From: an uncultured Lachnospiraceae bacterium
GTDB taxonomy: Bacteria > Bacillota > Clostridia > Lachnospirales > Lachnospiraceae
Direction: 5' to 3'
DNA length: 64,000 bases
NCBI GenBank assembly: GCA_910584915.1
Contig: CAJUDM010000004.1
Span: 62,001 to 126,000 of the forward strand
The stretch's first letter is position 1. Each line of letters begins with the position of its first letter. The notes beneath the pieces are model-generated. The model ran no database searches and was not told where the DNA came from. It saw only the letters and a list, made by a program, of their open reading frames with translations. Shown one piece after another: positions 50,801 through 59,692 of this stretch. Position numbers and translations under genes: made by a program.

Positions 50801-51421
50801 TCACCGAATAAAGTTCGTCTGATTTCCTCTCTCGGTATCCGGCAGAGAAATACCTTTTTCTGCTCCGGCTTCAAAACACTTCAACATCCATGCCATATTT
50901 CTTGCGAGATTCCGCATAGTCTGAAGCCCTTCTGCATCCAGTACGGCTTCCCCGGGAACGCGCCCGTGTATGAGATTCCAATAGGTGGAACCCGCCACAG
51001 GCATCTGTGCAATGCCGAAATATTTATTCAGCACATCAAAAGATGCGGAACACCCGCCTCTTCTTGCGACAGCGACAGATGCTGCCGGTTTAAAGGCAAA
51101 GGAACGGCTGCTGCTGTAGAATACGCGGTCCAAAAAGGAAAGAATCCTGCCGCTGGGATGCGCATAGTATACCGGCGTACCGAATACGAAACCGTCGGCA
51201 TCCTTCGCTTTTGCGACAAACTCATTTACTTTGTCATCGGTAAAGATGCAGCCGGCTTCCGTGCACTGCCCGCAGCCGATACAGTCTCTGACGGCGTCTC
51301 CTCCCATCTGAAATATTTCATAGGAAATGCCCTCTTTTTCAAGCTGCTTTCCGATTTCTGACAGTGCGGTATATGTATTTCCGTTTGGTTTTGCACTGCC
51401 GTTTAACATCAGGACTTTCAT
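50801..51421 (-). CDS. Flavodoxin-family NAD(P)H-dependent FMN oxidoreductase
   Basis: This FMN reductase-like protein of 206 residues belongs to the NADPH-dependent FMN reductase/iron-sulfur flavoprotein group. The FMN phosphate loop reads LNGSAKPNGNTYTAL, a CIGCGQC cluster region lies at about residues 47-53, and the flavin-binding FGTPVYYAHPSG follows. Such proteins reduce quinones, nitro compounds or iron-sulfur partners in anaerobes. GGAGG lies seven bases before the ATG. The substrate is unknown. Confidence 0.88.
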   Translation of the reverse strand: MKVLMLNGSAKPNGNTYTALSEIGKQLEKEGISYEIFQMGGDAVRDCIGCGQCTEAGCIFTDDKVNEFVAKAKDADGFVFGTPVYYAHPSGRILSFLDRVFYSSSRSFAFKPAASVAVARRGGCSASFDVLNKYFGIAQMPVAGSTYWNLIHGRVPGEAVLDAEGLQTMRNLARNMAWMLKCFEAGAEKGISLPDTERGNQTNFIR

Positions 51422-51613
51422 TCAGGTTACCTCCGTTTATAAATTTTTGAAAGAAGTTATAAGTGTCAGGCTTTTTATCATTCTAATATAATGAAAAAAA
51501 ATATTCAACAAGATAATAAAAGATAACCCGCCCTCATTTATTTGTGATAATATTAAAAAAATTCCTGTGATATTCCGGCGATAAAAGAGTCTTATGGGAA
51601 AGGAGGGAACAAG

Positions 51614-52117
51614 GTGGATAAATCGGATATTTCATTTGAAAAATATTATGAAGATGTGCTGCGTTTCCTGAGGGGGCTTTCCAGAGACGAATATCTGGCG
51701 GAGGAACTGACGCAGGAGGCGATCTGCCGGGCTATGAAATCCATACATACTTTCAGAGGTGACTCGGATCTGCGGGTATGGCTGTGTTCCATTGCAAAAA
51801 ACCTGTATTTTACACATTGCAGAAAACAAAAACCCCTTTCATATGAGGAAACTTATGAAAGTTATGGAGCGGAGGAAAAGCTGTTTGTACAGATCATCGA
51901 GGATAAGGAGACGGCGTTCCGGGTACACAGGATACTGCATGATCTGAAGGAACCTTACAAAGAGGTTTTTTCGCTGCGGATTTTCGGAGAACTGTCCTTT
52001 CGGGAGATAGGGGAACTTTTTCAGAAATCGGAGCATTGGGCGTGTGTGGCTTATCACAGAGCCAGAGGAATGATACAGGAGCAGCTGAAGGAGAAAGGAA
52101 TGGCGGAGAAGCCCTGA
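51614..52117 (+). CDS. ECF-type RNA polymerase sigma factor
   Basis: This is a short sigma factor of 167 residues with region 2 at about residues 10-75 (DEYLAEELTQEAICRAM and VWLCSIAKNLYFTHCRK) and region 4 at about 100-155 (LKEPYKEVFSLRIFGELSFREIGELF). Translation probably starts at a GTG with AAAGGAGG seven bases upstream. The next gene, 78 bases downstream, encodes a zinc-finger anti-sigma candidate. The region upstream is A+T-rich. Confidence 0.9.
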   Translation: MDKSDISFEKYYEDVLRFLRGLSRDEYLAEELTQEAICRAMKSIHTFRGDSDLRVWLCSIAKNLYFTHCRKQKPLSYEETYESYGAEEKLFVQIIEDKETAFRVHRILHDLKEPYKEVFSLRIFGELSFREIGELFQKSEHWACVAYHRARGMIQEQLKEKGMAEKP

Positions 52118-52195
52118 TAAATCCTGAAAAGGAATCTGGGTTTTTGCCTGTCAATGAAAGAGAGAATGGATCTGGCATTATGGAAAGGAGATCGT

Positions 52196-53035
52196 ATGAA
52201 AATAGATTGTGATATCGTAAAAGATTTGCTGCCGTTATATACGGAGCAGCTCGTCAGTGAGAAAAGCAGGATGGCGATAGAGGAACATCTGGAGGAATGT
52301 GAGCAGTGCCGGAAGGCCTGCCAGGAGATGAGGACGCCGCCGCCGCAGGTCAGGTACGACAGAGAGCCGGCGGAAAGTTTTCGGAAATATATAAAAAAAG
52401 AAAAAGCGAAGTCGAGCATTAAGTCAGCAGTCATTACAGCGGCGATTGTTCTGCTGGTTATTATTGTCAGGCTGGCTATGACGGGAGGGGCGATCGCTTA
52501 TCTGGCGTGGGACAGCGCAAAGGCGGAGATCTTTGAGGATACGGATGTAAGCCATTATGCTTGGTATATGGGAGAGAATGCAAAAGAAGAATACGATGTA
52601 AAATGGGATATGGATGAGAGTATTTTTCCGGGGGAGATAACGGAAGATATGCATGTTTTGGATTATAAGATGGTATATTACAATCCCTGGGATGCGCAGT
52701 ATCTGAGTTATCTGGTTGTGGAATACGATGAGGAGGCTTATCATGCGGAGGCGGAGCGGCTGAAAGATTATGCATCCACAGAATACAGAGGAAATTATGG
52801 CGCGGAAGGCTTTTTGGAAGGCTATTTGCTGCTTGCCATGGAGGCAGATCCCACCTATGGATTTGTGTATGCTTTGGAGGCGGGGAACAGGCAGATCGTG
52901 TATGTGGAGCTGATCTTCTGCAATTATTTTTATGATCTGGATTATCAGGAGATGATTCCCGGGGAATATCTTCCGGTCGGATTTAACGCGGAGAGCGGCA
53001 ACCCGTACAGGGAGAAGATGCTGGGATACAAATGA
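52196..53035 (+). CDS. Probable zinc-finger anti-sigma factor
   Basis: This 279-residue protein has an N-terminal zf-HC2 domain: C4 in DCDIVKDLLPLY and the HLEECEQC motif at about residues 29-36. One membrane segment (about residues 80-105) separates it from an outside domain of about 170 residues without a recognised fold. The start at 52196 follows AAGGAG by five bases; an upstream in-frame ATG is weaker. Order after the ECF sigma gene supports an anti-sigma role. The trigger is unknown. Confidence 0.82.
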   Translation: MKIDCDIVKDLLPLYTEQLVSEKSRMAIEEHLEECEQCRKACQEMRTPPPQVRYDREPAESFRKYIKKEKAKSSIKSAVITAAIVLLVIIVRLAMTGGAIAYLAWDSAKAEIFEDTDVSHYAWYMGENAKEEYDVKWDMDESIFPGEITEDMHVLDYKMVYYNPWDAQYLSYLVVEYDEEAYHAEAERLKDYASTEYRGNYGAEGFLEGYLLLAMEADPTYGFVYALEAGNRQIVYVELIFCNYFYDLDYQEMIPGEYLPVGFNAESGNPYREKMLGYK

Positions 53036-53134
53036 TATAAATAATACTCTGTTATTGTTTTGTTATTGCAAAATCAGGGCTGTAATGAAATAATATGGCT
53101 GGTAAATAAAAATGACGGAGTGAGGAAAGGTATA

Positions 53135-53953
53135 TTGGAAAAGTACAACGTAGGGATATGTGACGATGATAAGATATTTTGTACTGTGCTGGAGGAGACG
53201 GTCCACTTGGCGGCGAGGGCGCTTCATCAGAAGATAGAGACGGAAGTGTGGTATTCCGGGGAGAGCATTATGCGGGATCTGGAAAGAATACCGTGCCCGG
53301 ATATTCTGTTTCTGGATATCGAACTGTATGAGAGGAGCGGTATCGATGTGGGGAGGTTCATCCGAGACGGGGACGGCTATATGACGCATATTGTCTATGT
53401 CTCCTCAAAACAGGAGTACGCCATGCAGTTATTCAGGCTGCAGCCGCTGGATTTCCTGATCAAGCCGATATCAGAAGAGCAGGTGAGAGAAGTGCTTGCG
53501 AGAAGCCTGAAACAGAGGGCGCAGGGAAAAGCGCTGTTTGAATATCAAGCGGGCGGCGTGTTTTATCGGGTGCCCTGCGGGGAGATTCTGTATTTTATAA
53601 GTAACGACAAAAAGATTGCGATCACGGCGAAAGAAAAAGGACGGGATGTGAACTGTTGTTTTGCAGGCGGCGATACAGGCAACAGGCAGAGCATGGAAAG
53701 GACTGGCGATGCAGCACGGATATGCAGCCGCGAGTTTTACGGCAGGCTGAAAGATGTGGCGGAAAAGCTTCCGGCGGGTTTTCTCATGATCCATCAATCT
53801 TACATAGTAAACAGCGACTATGTCGCCGAGTACACCTATGAGACGGTAAAAATGCAGGACGGGAGTGTCTTTAATATCAGTAAACCGTACAGGAAAACTA
53901 CAAGAAACCGGATCAGGGAACTGGAGAAAGCGAGGCTGCATGTGGGGATATAA
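53135..53953 (+). CDS. LytTR-family response regulator
   Basis: This regulator of about 272 residues has a receiver domain (acidic pair in GICDDDK, phospho-acceptor in ILFLDIEL, lysine in DFLIKPIS) and a C-terminal LytTR DNA-binding domain ending in FNISKPYRKTTRNRI. The LytTR domain carries an extra stretch of roughly 25 residues (from DVNCCFAGG to AARICS) before EFYGRLKDV. A TTG at 53135 is taken as the start because AGGAAAGG lies four bases upstream; a GTG at 53120 is possible. It overlaps the GHKL kinase gene, its likely partner. Confidence 0.88.
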   Translation: MEKYNVGICDDDKIFCTVLEETVHLAARALHQKIETEVWYSGESIMRDLERIPCPDILFLDIELYERSGIDVGRFIRDGDGYMTHIVYVSSKQEYAMQLFRLQPLDFLIKPISEEQVREVLARSLKQRAQGKALFEYQAGGVFYRVPCGEILYFISNDKKIAITAKEKGRDVNCCFAGGDTGNRQSMERTGDAARICSREFYGRLKDVAEKLPAGFLMIHQSYIVNSDYVAEYTYETVKMQDGSVFNISKPYRKTTRNRIRELEKARLHVGI

Positions 53954-55049
53954 CATAGATATTCAGGGAATGCTCATTATGGCGATAGCGCTGGTATTGA
54001 ATGTAATACTTGTGAAAAAGCTGACAGAGGTTTTTGCGGGGAGGAGATTTTGGCTTGCCGCAGCGCTCTGCAATGTGGAGGCGGCGTGTTACCTGATCCC
54101 CTATTTTGCCCGCGGGCGGATGTTTTATGTACAGGAGATGGCAGCGGGTTCATTCCTGTTTCTGGCATGCTTTTTTCTGATACGGAAAACAGGGATGCGG
54201 AGCGGAGAAGCGGGAGGGCTGAACGGAAGGCGGGGTGCGGTATTGTTTGTCATTCCGGTCACAGGTGTGATCGCGCTGGGTGCCATGTTGCTTGGCGATT
54301 TGGAGCCATATGGCGTTGCGGCACTCATCAGTGCCTGTATTCTGGCGGCGGACCTGAGCGTATTTTATCTGTATGATGTGCTACTTCAAAATGACACGCA
54401 TGTCAGGCAGAGGGATATCTACAGGCGGCAGACCGATCATTACAGAAATCAGTTGGAGGTGATAGAGGAATCACAGGACAGGATCAGGGCGCTGCGGCAT
54501 GATATGAAAAACCATATGCTGCATCTGAGCGCGGAACTGCGGCAGGGGCATTGTGAGGATGCCCTGCGCTATCTGGAAGAGATGGAGGAGGAACTGCAAA
54601 ATCCGGCGGAATATGTAAGGACCGGAAACAGGGAGATCGACAGCCTTTTAAATTATAAGATGCAGAAGGCGAAGCAGGTTTTGGCGGTGGTGGAGAGCGA
54701 CGTCAATGTGCCGATGGAACTGATGCCGAAATCTTTTGACATCAATGTGATCCTCGGAAATCTCCTGGATAATGCGGTCGAAGCGGCGCAGAAGAGTGAG
54801 AGGAAATGGATGAAGCTGACACTGAGGGCTGACAGAGGCGTGTTTCTGATCCACATAGCGAACAGTTGTGAGAGGGAGCCTGAAAAGGGCGGGAAATATT
54901 TTCGCTCCACAAAAGAAGAACCGGGGGAGCACGGGATCGGATTGCAGAATGTGAGGCGTATGGTGGAGCGGCAGAACGGCGAGATAGAGTTTGCCTGTGA
55001 GGGAGAGATATTTTCGGTGGATGTGATGTTGTATATGAATGAGATGTGA
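53940..55049 (+). CDS. GHKL-family sensor histidine kinase (AgrC-like)
   Basis: This membrane kinase of 369 residues has an N-terminal half with five to six hydrophobic segments (about residues 10-175) and a cytoplasmic kinase core. The phospho-acceptor histidine lies in IRALRHDMKNHML, the N-box in VILGNLLDNAVEAAQ and the G-box in HGIGLQNVRRM. This is the AgrC/ComD type that commonly senses peptides. It overlaps the LytTR regulator gene by 14 bases. No AgrB or AgrD gene was found nearby, so the signal may be external or encoded elsewhere. Confidence 0.9.
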   Translation: MWGYNIDIQGMLIMAIALVLNVILVKKLTEVFAGRRFWLAAALCNVEAACYLIPYFARGRMFYVQEMAAGSFLFLACFFLIRKTGMRSGEAGGLNGRRGAVLFVIPVTGVIALGAMLLGDLEPYGVAALISACILAADLSVFYLYDVLLQNDTHVRQRDIYRRQTDHYRNQLEVIEESQDRIRALRHDMKNHMLHLSAELRQGHCEDALRYLEEMEEELQNPAEYVRTGNREIDSLLNYKMQKAKQVLAVVESDVNVPMELMPKSFDINVILGNLLDNAVEAAQKSERKWMKLTLRADRGVFLIHIANSCEREPEKGGKYFRSTKEEPGEHGIGLQNVRRMVERQNGEIEFACEGEIFSVDVMLYMNEM

Positions 55050-55217
55050 TTGGAAAGAGCTTAGTAATGGTTCGACAGGAAGGTCGGACTGCTACAGGGT
55101 TAAAAAAGAACCTGTAAATATGCATTGCAGATAGTATATATTACTTTTATAATTGTATATAACAGGATTTTGGGAGAATTATTAAAAGGTTTCATGATGA
55201 TCAGGAGGTGCGGCAAA

Positions 55218-55718
55218 ATGGTGAAAGAGAGAAGGATATTCAGGTATGTGCTTTCTGATGCCTGGGAAAATATGATTTCCCAAGTTGACATAATTGAAAA
55301 CCTAAATGGAGGAAATGTGAGATGCCTGTATTATGAGCCATATACAATTTATAATAGGGAGGCTAATACGGAAGCAGATTTTTTTACGACTGCAATTAGC
55401 AGTGAAAGTATAAGCAGGATCAAGAAAGCGATGTACAGTCATAAAGATATTTTTTCTTTTAAAAAAGTTGAAGATCCGGTGGTATTAGACGGTGTTATCA
55501 ACACTTTTGAGTTTGCGCTTGAAAAAGAACTTGTTAATATAATTAAAGCATACAATATATGGGTGTTTGAAAAGGCGGTGATGGATGTTGCATTTTTTGA
55601 AACGCCGGTATTGCCATATAAAGGAAAAGAAGTAGTGGCAGTATATGATGAAATTTCTAAGATACTCTTGGATAGCGGAGTGAATGAAAAATATCTTAAA
55701 CTAAATATAGAGATTTAA
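55218..55718 (+). CDS. Hypothetical A+T-rich gene of unknown function
   Basis: I do not recognise this 166-residue protein. The ATG at 55218 follows AGGAGGTG by eight bases, much better than the ATG at 55125. It has no membrane segment, signal peptide or cysteine cluster; the sequence alternates predicted strands and helices (RCLYYEPYTIYNREANTEADFF; KEVVAVYDEISKILLDSG). Codons are markedly more A+T-rich than those of its neighbours, which suggests recent acquisition. It has its own terminator. Small A+T-rich singletons of this kind are often immunity proteins or phage-derived, but nothing here proves it. Confidence 0.65.
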   Translation: MVKERRIFRYVLSDAWENMISQVDIIENLNGGNVRCLYYEPYTIYNREANTEADFFTTAISSESISRIKKAMYSHKDIFSFKKVEDPVVLDGVINTFEFALEKELVNIIKAYNIWVFEKAVMDVAFFETPVLPYKGKEVVAVYDEISKILLDSGVNEKYLKLNIEI

Positions 55719-55731
55719 AGAGTGAGATTAA

Positions 55732-55755
55732 GGGGCTGTTTTACAGCTCCTTTTT
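55732..55755 (+). terminator. Terminator after the A+T-rich hypothetical gene
   Basis: GGGGCTGT (55732-55739) pairs with ACAGCTCC (55743-55750), one G-T pair, followed by TTTTT. Confidence 0.8.
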
Positions 55756-55953
55756 ATGTGAAGGGCTGTATACGATAACAGGCGCGGCAGGCAGGGAGAA
55801 AATCCACCCCGCCTGAACGTTAAAAGGAGAAGATTCCATTTTCGCCAAAAACCTGGTCTATTTTCGGTGTTTTTCAGAAAATTTAAAAAATATATGGTAT
55901 ATTCTGTTTTTGAAAAGGCAGAAAAATGTCGTAAAATAGAACAGGAGGATAAG

Positions 55954-57198
55954 ATGCATATGAAAAAAGGACTGATTAAAATACTGATACCGTTTTTTGT
56001 GTCGGCGGTTTTGCTTTCAGGCTGCCAGCCGGCGCCGGAGGTGTCAAACGACGATGAGATCCTGCGGGCAAAGGGCAGTTCCGAGGACGAGATAGAGGCT
56101 ATTGTGCAGGAGGATGGGGAGGCGGAAACAAACGGGACAGAGACTGATGGGATATCGGCAGAGGAGGCGGCGGAAGCCGGGAGAACATCAGGAACGGCGG
56201 GTACAGAAACAGTCAGCGTAGTGCTTGGCAGCGGGGAAAACCGTATGCGGATCGAAGCTGAGATTGCCGCGGCGCCGGAAGCGTTGAATACGCTCACGAT
56301 GCAGGCGGACAGCAGGCTGGACGGGGAGAAACTGCAAAGTTTTCTGGAACCTCAGGGAGAAGTAAAGGATTTTACGGAGGAACTGCTGGCGGAGGAAGAA
56401 GCGGAGAGACGGAGAGTAGCCGAGATTGACGAGAAGCTGGGAGAGGGGAGCAGTATCGTGGAAATCGCCGGCGTGGGAGATGGAAGTCGCCTTGCCCTGA
56501 CGGACGGAAACAGGAAGGCGGTCCTTGTCGGCAGGACGGGCGGCAGCTACGAAGATGCTTCTCTGATGGAAAAATGCTACGCTGTGGCAAAGGAAGAGGC
56601 GCAGAGGCTGGATGTAAAGGAGAAAAAAGCGGGGGATGCTTCTTTTTCTCTGGAAGATGCGAAGGCGCTGTTGATGCGCAAACTCTCTGTTTTCGGGATG
56701 GAGGATATTTATCTGACAGAGGCATATTTTTACGGTTCGGACAGTTTTTCTTTTTATGAGTTGCAGTTCTGCCCTGTCGTGGATAAAATTCCGGTGGCGT
56801 ACTGTTTCGGACAGCAGGATATCTCAAGAGTATACCCGAACGGGTTCGCCTGGGTGAGCGCGGAGGGCGTGGCGGATATCGGGTTGTGGAACTGCTTTAT
56901 GGAGCAGGCAGCCGCGGCGGAAAAGGAGAAGATTTTAAGCTTTGATAAAGTGCAGAAGCTCCTGGAAACGTATCTGAAAGACGGCAGACTGGAGTGTGTG
57001 GAGGATGTTTCCTTTTCCGCGGCGGAACTGGTGTATTATGTGGAATTAAAGGATGGAACACTGGTGCTTTCGCCGGTGTGGAATATTCATATGGATCTGG
57101 GTGAGTATGTGGAATACATCGGGCAGAGCGACAGGGATGATTCTGTCTGGACGATCTATATCGATGCGGTGACAGGGGAACTTGTGGAGGCGCAGTGA
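55954..57198 (+). CDS. Lipoprotein of unknown function at the head of an ABC exporter cluster
   Basis: This 414-residue protein has a lipoprotein signal ending in VLLSGCQP (Cys at about residue 23) and an acidic linker rich in Glu, Gly and Thr (to about residue 90). The remainder has no fold I can name; its end, WTIYIDAVTGELVEAQ, resembles the last strand of PepSY-like domains. ACAGGAGG lies five bases before the ATG at 55954. The permease gene follows after 19 bases. It probably acts outside the membrane with the exporter, for example binding a peptide, but this is only inferred. Confidence 0.75.
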   Translation: MHMKKGLIKILIPFFVSAVLLSGCQPAPEVSNDDEILRAKGSSEDEIEAIVQEDGEAETNGTETDGISAEEAAEAGRTSGTAGTETVSVVLGSGENRMRIEAEIAAAPEALNTLTMQADSRLDGEKLQSFLEPQGEVKDFTEELLAEEEAERRRVAEIDEKLGEGSSIVEIAGVGDGSRLALTDGNRKAVLVGRTGGSYEDASLMEKCYAVAKEEAQRLDVKEKKAGDASFSLEDAKALLMRKLSVFGMEDIYLTEAYFYGSDSFSFYELQFCPVVDKIPVAYCFGQQDISRVYPNGFAWVSAEGVADIGLWNCFMEQAAAAEKEKILSFDKVQKLLETYLKDGRLECVEDVSFSAAELVYYVELKDGTLVLSPVWNIHMDLGEYVEYIGQSDRDDSVWTIYIDAVTGELVEAQ

Positions 57199-57217
57199 CA
57201 AGCGGGCAGGAGTTGGC

Positions 57218-57976
57218 ATGAAAAGTTTTTTCTTACAGGATCTGAGACGGAGTATCATAAATCCGGGATTTTTTGCCGGGATCGTGTTTGTGCTGGCTAT
57301 TTTACTGCCGGCGGCGGTGCTGGATACGCCTCTGAACGGCAGCAGGAGTTATCTGTTCGGCTTTGGAAATGTCTTTCACGCCTCGGGGTTTTCTCCTTTT
57401 GCGGCAGTCTTTCCGGTGCTGGCGTATGCGGCGGTTTTCTGTGAGGAGCATAACAGCGGCTATCTGCGGATGATCCTGCATCGGACGGGCTTTGCCGGCT
57501 TTATGAGGGTGAGGGCAGTCACGGTGGCGTGTTCCGGCGGGCTTATGATCGCCGCGCCGATCGCGGCAGTTTGTCTGATTGTATATATGGGAGGCGCACC
57601 CGGCATACCGGCGGATTCGGACGAAGGGCTGCTTGCCGGGACAAAGATCATCGAGGCGATCATAAAGTACGGCGACTGGTATGTGGTCGGGGGGAAGATG
57701 GTACTCGGTTTTTTGTTCGGCGCGCTGTGGGCGCTTGTGGGATTTGCCTTTGCGGTGTGGATTCCGAACCGGTATGTCAGCCTGCTGGCGCCTTTTATCC
57801 TGTATGATACATTGTGGCTTTTTATCGGAAACAGGTTTTTTAATCCGGTGTATTTGCTGGCGGGAGATGATGTCGGACACGGAGATTATCCGCTGGCGGT
57901 CCTGACGGACTTATTGTATATCGGTATGGTGATCCCGGTCATTTATGCGGGGATAAAGCAGGAGAGAAGGACATGA
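57218..57976 (+). CDS. ABC-2-type permease subunit
   Basis: This 252-residue membrane protein has six hydrophobic segments (about residues 15-37, 58-80, 103-128, 165-188, 195-212 and 225-245). Its N-terminal FFLQDLRRSIINPGFF resembles ABC-2 permeases. AGGAG precedes the ATG at 57218. It overlaps the next permease by four bases (ATGA). Together with three neighbours it probably forms a peptide or drug exporter. Confidence 0.75.
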   Translation: MKSFFLQDLRRSIINPGFFAGIVFVLAILLPAAVLDTPLNGSRSYLFGFGNVFHASGFSPFAAVFPVLAYAAVFCEEHNSGYLRMILHRTGFAGFMRVRAVTVACSGGLMIAAPIAAVCLIVYMGGAPGIPADSDEGLLAGTKIIEAIIKYGDWYVVGGKMVLGFLFGALWALVGFAFAVWIPNRYVSLLAPFILYDTLWLFIGNRFFNPVYLLAGDDVGHGDYPLAVLTDLLYIGMVIPVIYAGIKQERRT

Positions 57977-58818
57977 AAATTTTGCGGAGTATCTTACATA
58001 TGACAAAAAGCCTGCTTTTGTATGAATGGAATGACAAGCGTGTCATAATGGGCTTTCTGACGGGGATGACGGTGCCCTTTTTCTGGTTGAAAAATTTTCT
58101 GAACTATGTGGTGAGTACCGGGGAGCCGGTGAATATCCTGGAGGCATTTCTGGTGGTGGAGCATGAGTACAAGACAGTGATGTTTCTGGTGCTGGGATGG
58201 TTTCTGATCGTCTCCGACGCGCCGTTTATCAACGGGAACACCTGTTACTGTCTGTACCGCACCAAAAAGCGGAACTGGAATCTCGCCATGGCATTCTATA
58301 TTCTGGCACAGGCGGCGCTCTATACGGCGGCGGTGGCGCTCCCGATGGTACTTGCGTCCCTTCCCTGGAGTTTTGCGGGCGAGATGTGGAGCAATCCGGT
58401 CTATATACTGTCGCAGGACTACAATATGAACCGGAGCGCGGCGTACGGGATCAGCTTTCTACAGCAGGATCTGATGCGGGGGATGAATGTGCCGGAAGCT
58501 TTTGCGGCGACGGCTTTGTGCTTTTTTCTGTACCTTGTGCTGATGGGGCTCATTTTGTACACATGCAATCTGCTGCTCGGCGGCATCTGGGGGATCGTTA
58601 TCGCTTTTATCGTACATGTCGGCGGATTTGAACTGCCCTTTTCGGGGCATGCCGGACTTGCGCTGATGGAATATGCCCGTCCCGGGAATTTTGCGGATTC
58701 GGGCGGGGTGCATTTGGGGCAGCCTGTGGCGGTCATGGCGATACTTGCGGCGGTGCTTGTGATGGTGGAATGCATTTTTATCGATAAAGTGGATTTTAAA
58801 GAGGAAGTGCAGGGGTAA
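57973..58818 (+). CDS. ABC-2-type permease subunit
   Basis: This 281-residue membrane protein has about six hydrophobic segments and no recognised motif. It overlaps the previous gene by four bases and is followed by another membrane protein after 41 bases. Conserved-looking features include a first cytoplasmic helix LLLYEWNDKRVIMGFLTG and a last helix near VMAILAAVLVMVECIFI. Its role as an exporter subunit comes from the gene order. Confidence 0.72.
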   Translation: MKILRSILHMTKSLLLYEWNDKRVIMGFLTGMTVPFFWLKNFLNYVVSTGEPVNILEAFLVVEHEYKTVMFLVLGWFLIVSDAPFINGNTCYCLYRTKKRNWNLAMAFYILAQAALYTAAVALPMVLASLPWSFAGEMWSNPVYILSQDYNMNRSAAYGISFLQQDLMRGMNVPEAFAATALCFFLYLVLMGLILYTCNLLLGGIWGIVIAFIVHVGGFELPFSGHAGLALMEYARPGNFADSGGVHLGQPVAVMAILAAVLVMVECIFIDKVDFKEEVQG

Positions 58819-58859
58819 AATATAATATGATAAAAAACAGGGCAGCAGGGCGATAAAAG

Positions 58860-59504
58860 ATGGGGAAAGGATTTGTGTATGATTACCTTGCGGGAATTGA
58901 ATTTCCCGGTGCCGACAGCATCTATTTTGGGAGAATCCCGCTGATCCCGCTGGGAAGATGGCTTCTGGGTGTGGCTGTGATCCTTTTGATCACAGGGGTT
59001 TATTTGAGCCACAGGCGGCAGATTTTCCTGTTTGAGATGGTGCGGCGCGGCGGAAGGAAGAGTTGGTGGAACGCGCAGTTCCTGCACTTTTTTCCGGTGG
59101 GAATGGCAGGGTGCTTCTGCTATGCATTTTGCATGAAAGGACTTGATTTTTTCGGGCGTTTTCCGGGGCTGCAGGGAAGGGAAGAGATTTGGATACTGCT
59201 TTTGTGGCTGGTTCATATGTTGACCCTGGCAAGTATATACTGTCTGCTGGATCTGACTGCTTTCCGAAATTTGGCGCCGGCTTTTCTGTTTGTGACAGAG
59301 GTGTCAACTTATACGGTGGGGTTCTATTGGTGGGATCTGTCAAAATATATGTTTGGCAATTGGGGTATGTATTTGCAGAGTGACAGGGTGGAGAAAATTT
59401 ACGGCTTTTCTCCGGCGGCGGTGATGCTCTCAGAGTGTATGATGATCATAGCAGTATGGAAGGCGGGAGAAGTGTTGCTTGAAAGGAAAGACGATACCCC
59501 GTAA
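58860..59504 (+). CDS. Membrane protein of the ABC cluster
   Basis: This 214-residue protein has five hydrophobic segments (about residues 28-48, 77-93, 108-130, 138-158 and 184-203). The ribosome binding site is weak. It continues the series of membrane proteins between the lipoprotein and the ATPase, so it is probably a third subunit or accessory protein. No family was recognised. Confidence 0.65.
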   Translation: MGKGFVYDYLAGIEFPGADSIYFGRIPLIPLGRWLLGVAVILLITGVYLSHRRQIFLFEMVRRGGRKSWWNAQFLHFFPVGMAGCFCYAFCMKGLDFFGRFPGLQGREEIWILLLWLVHMLTLASIYCLLDLTAFRNLAPAFLFVTEVSTYTVGFYWWDLSKYMFGNWGMYLQSDRVEKIYGFSPAAVMLSECMMIIAVWKAGEVLLERKDDTP

Positions 59505-59692
59505 ATATCTAAAGTGTATGGCGTCTTTATGTGGTTTCAGTTCATCGGGAAATGTGCTGCCGGTTGATGAGCAGACTCATGTCATTTTATATTTCTGACG
59601 GTTGAATGGAAAGGTTAATGAAATGTCATTGGCGAGTGAACGATAACATATTTACAGCGGAAACCGACAGATATAGACAGAAAGGGATCAAA

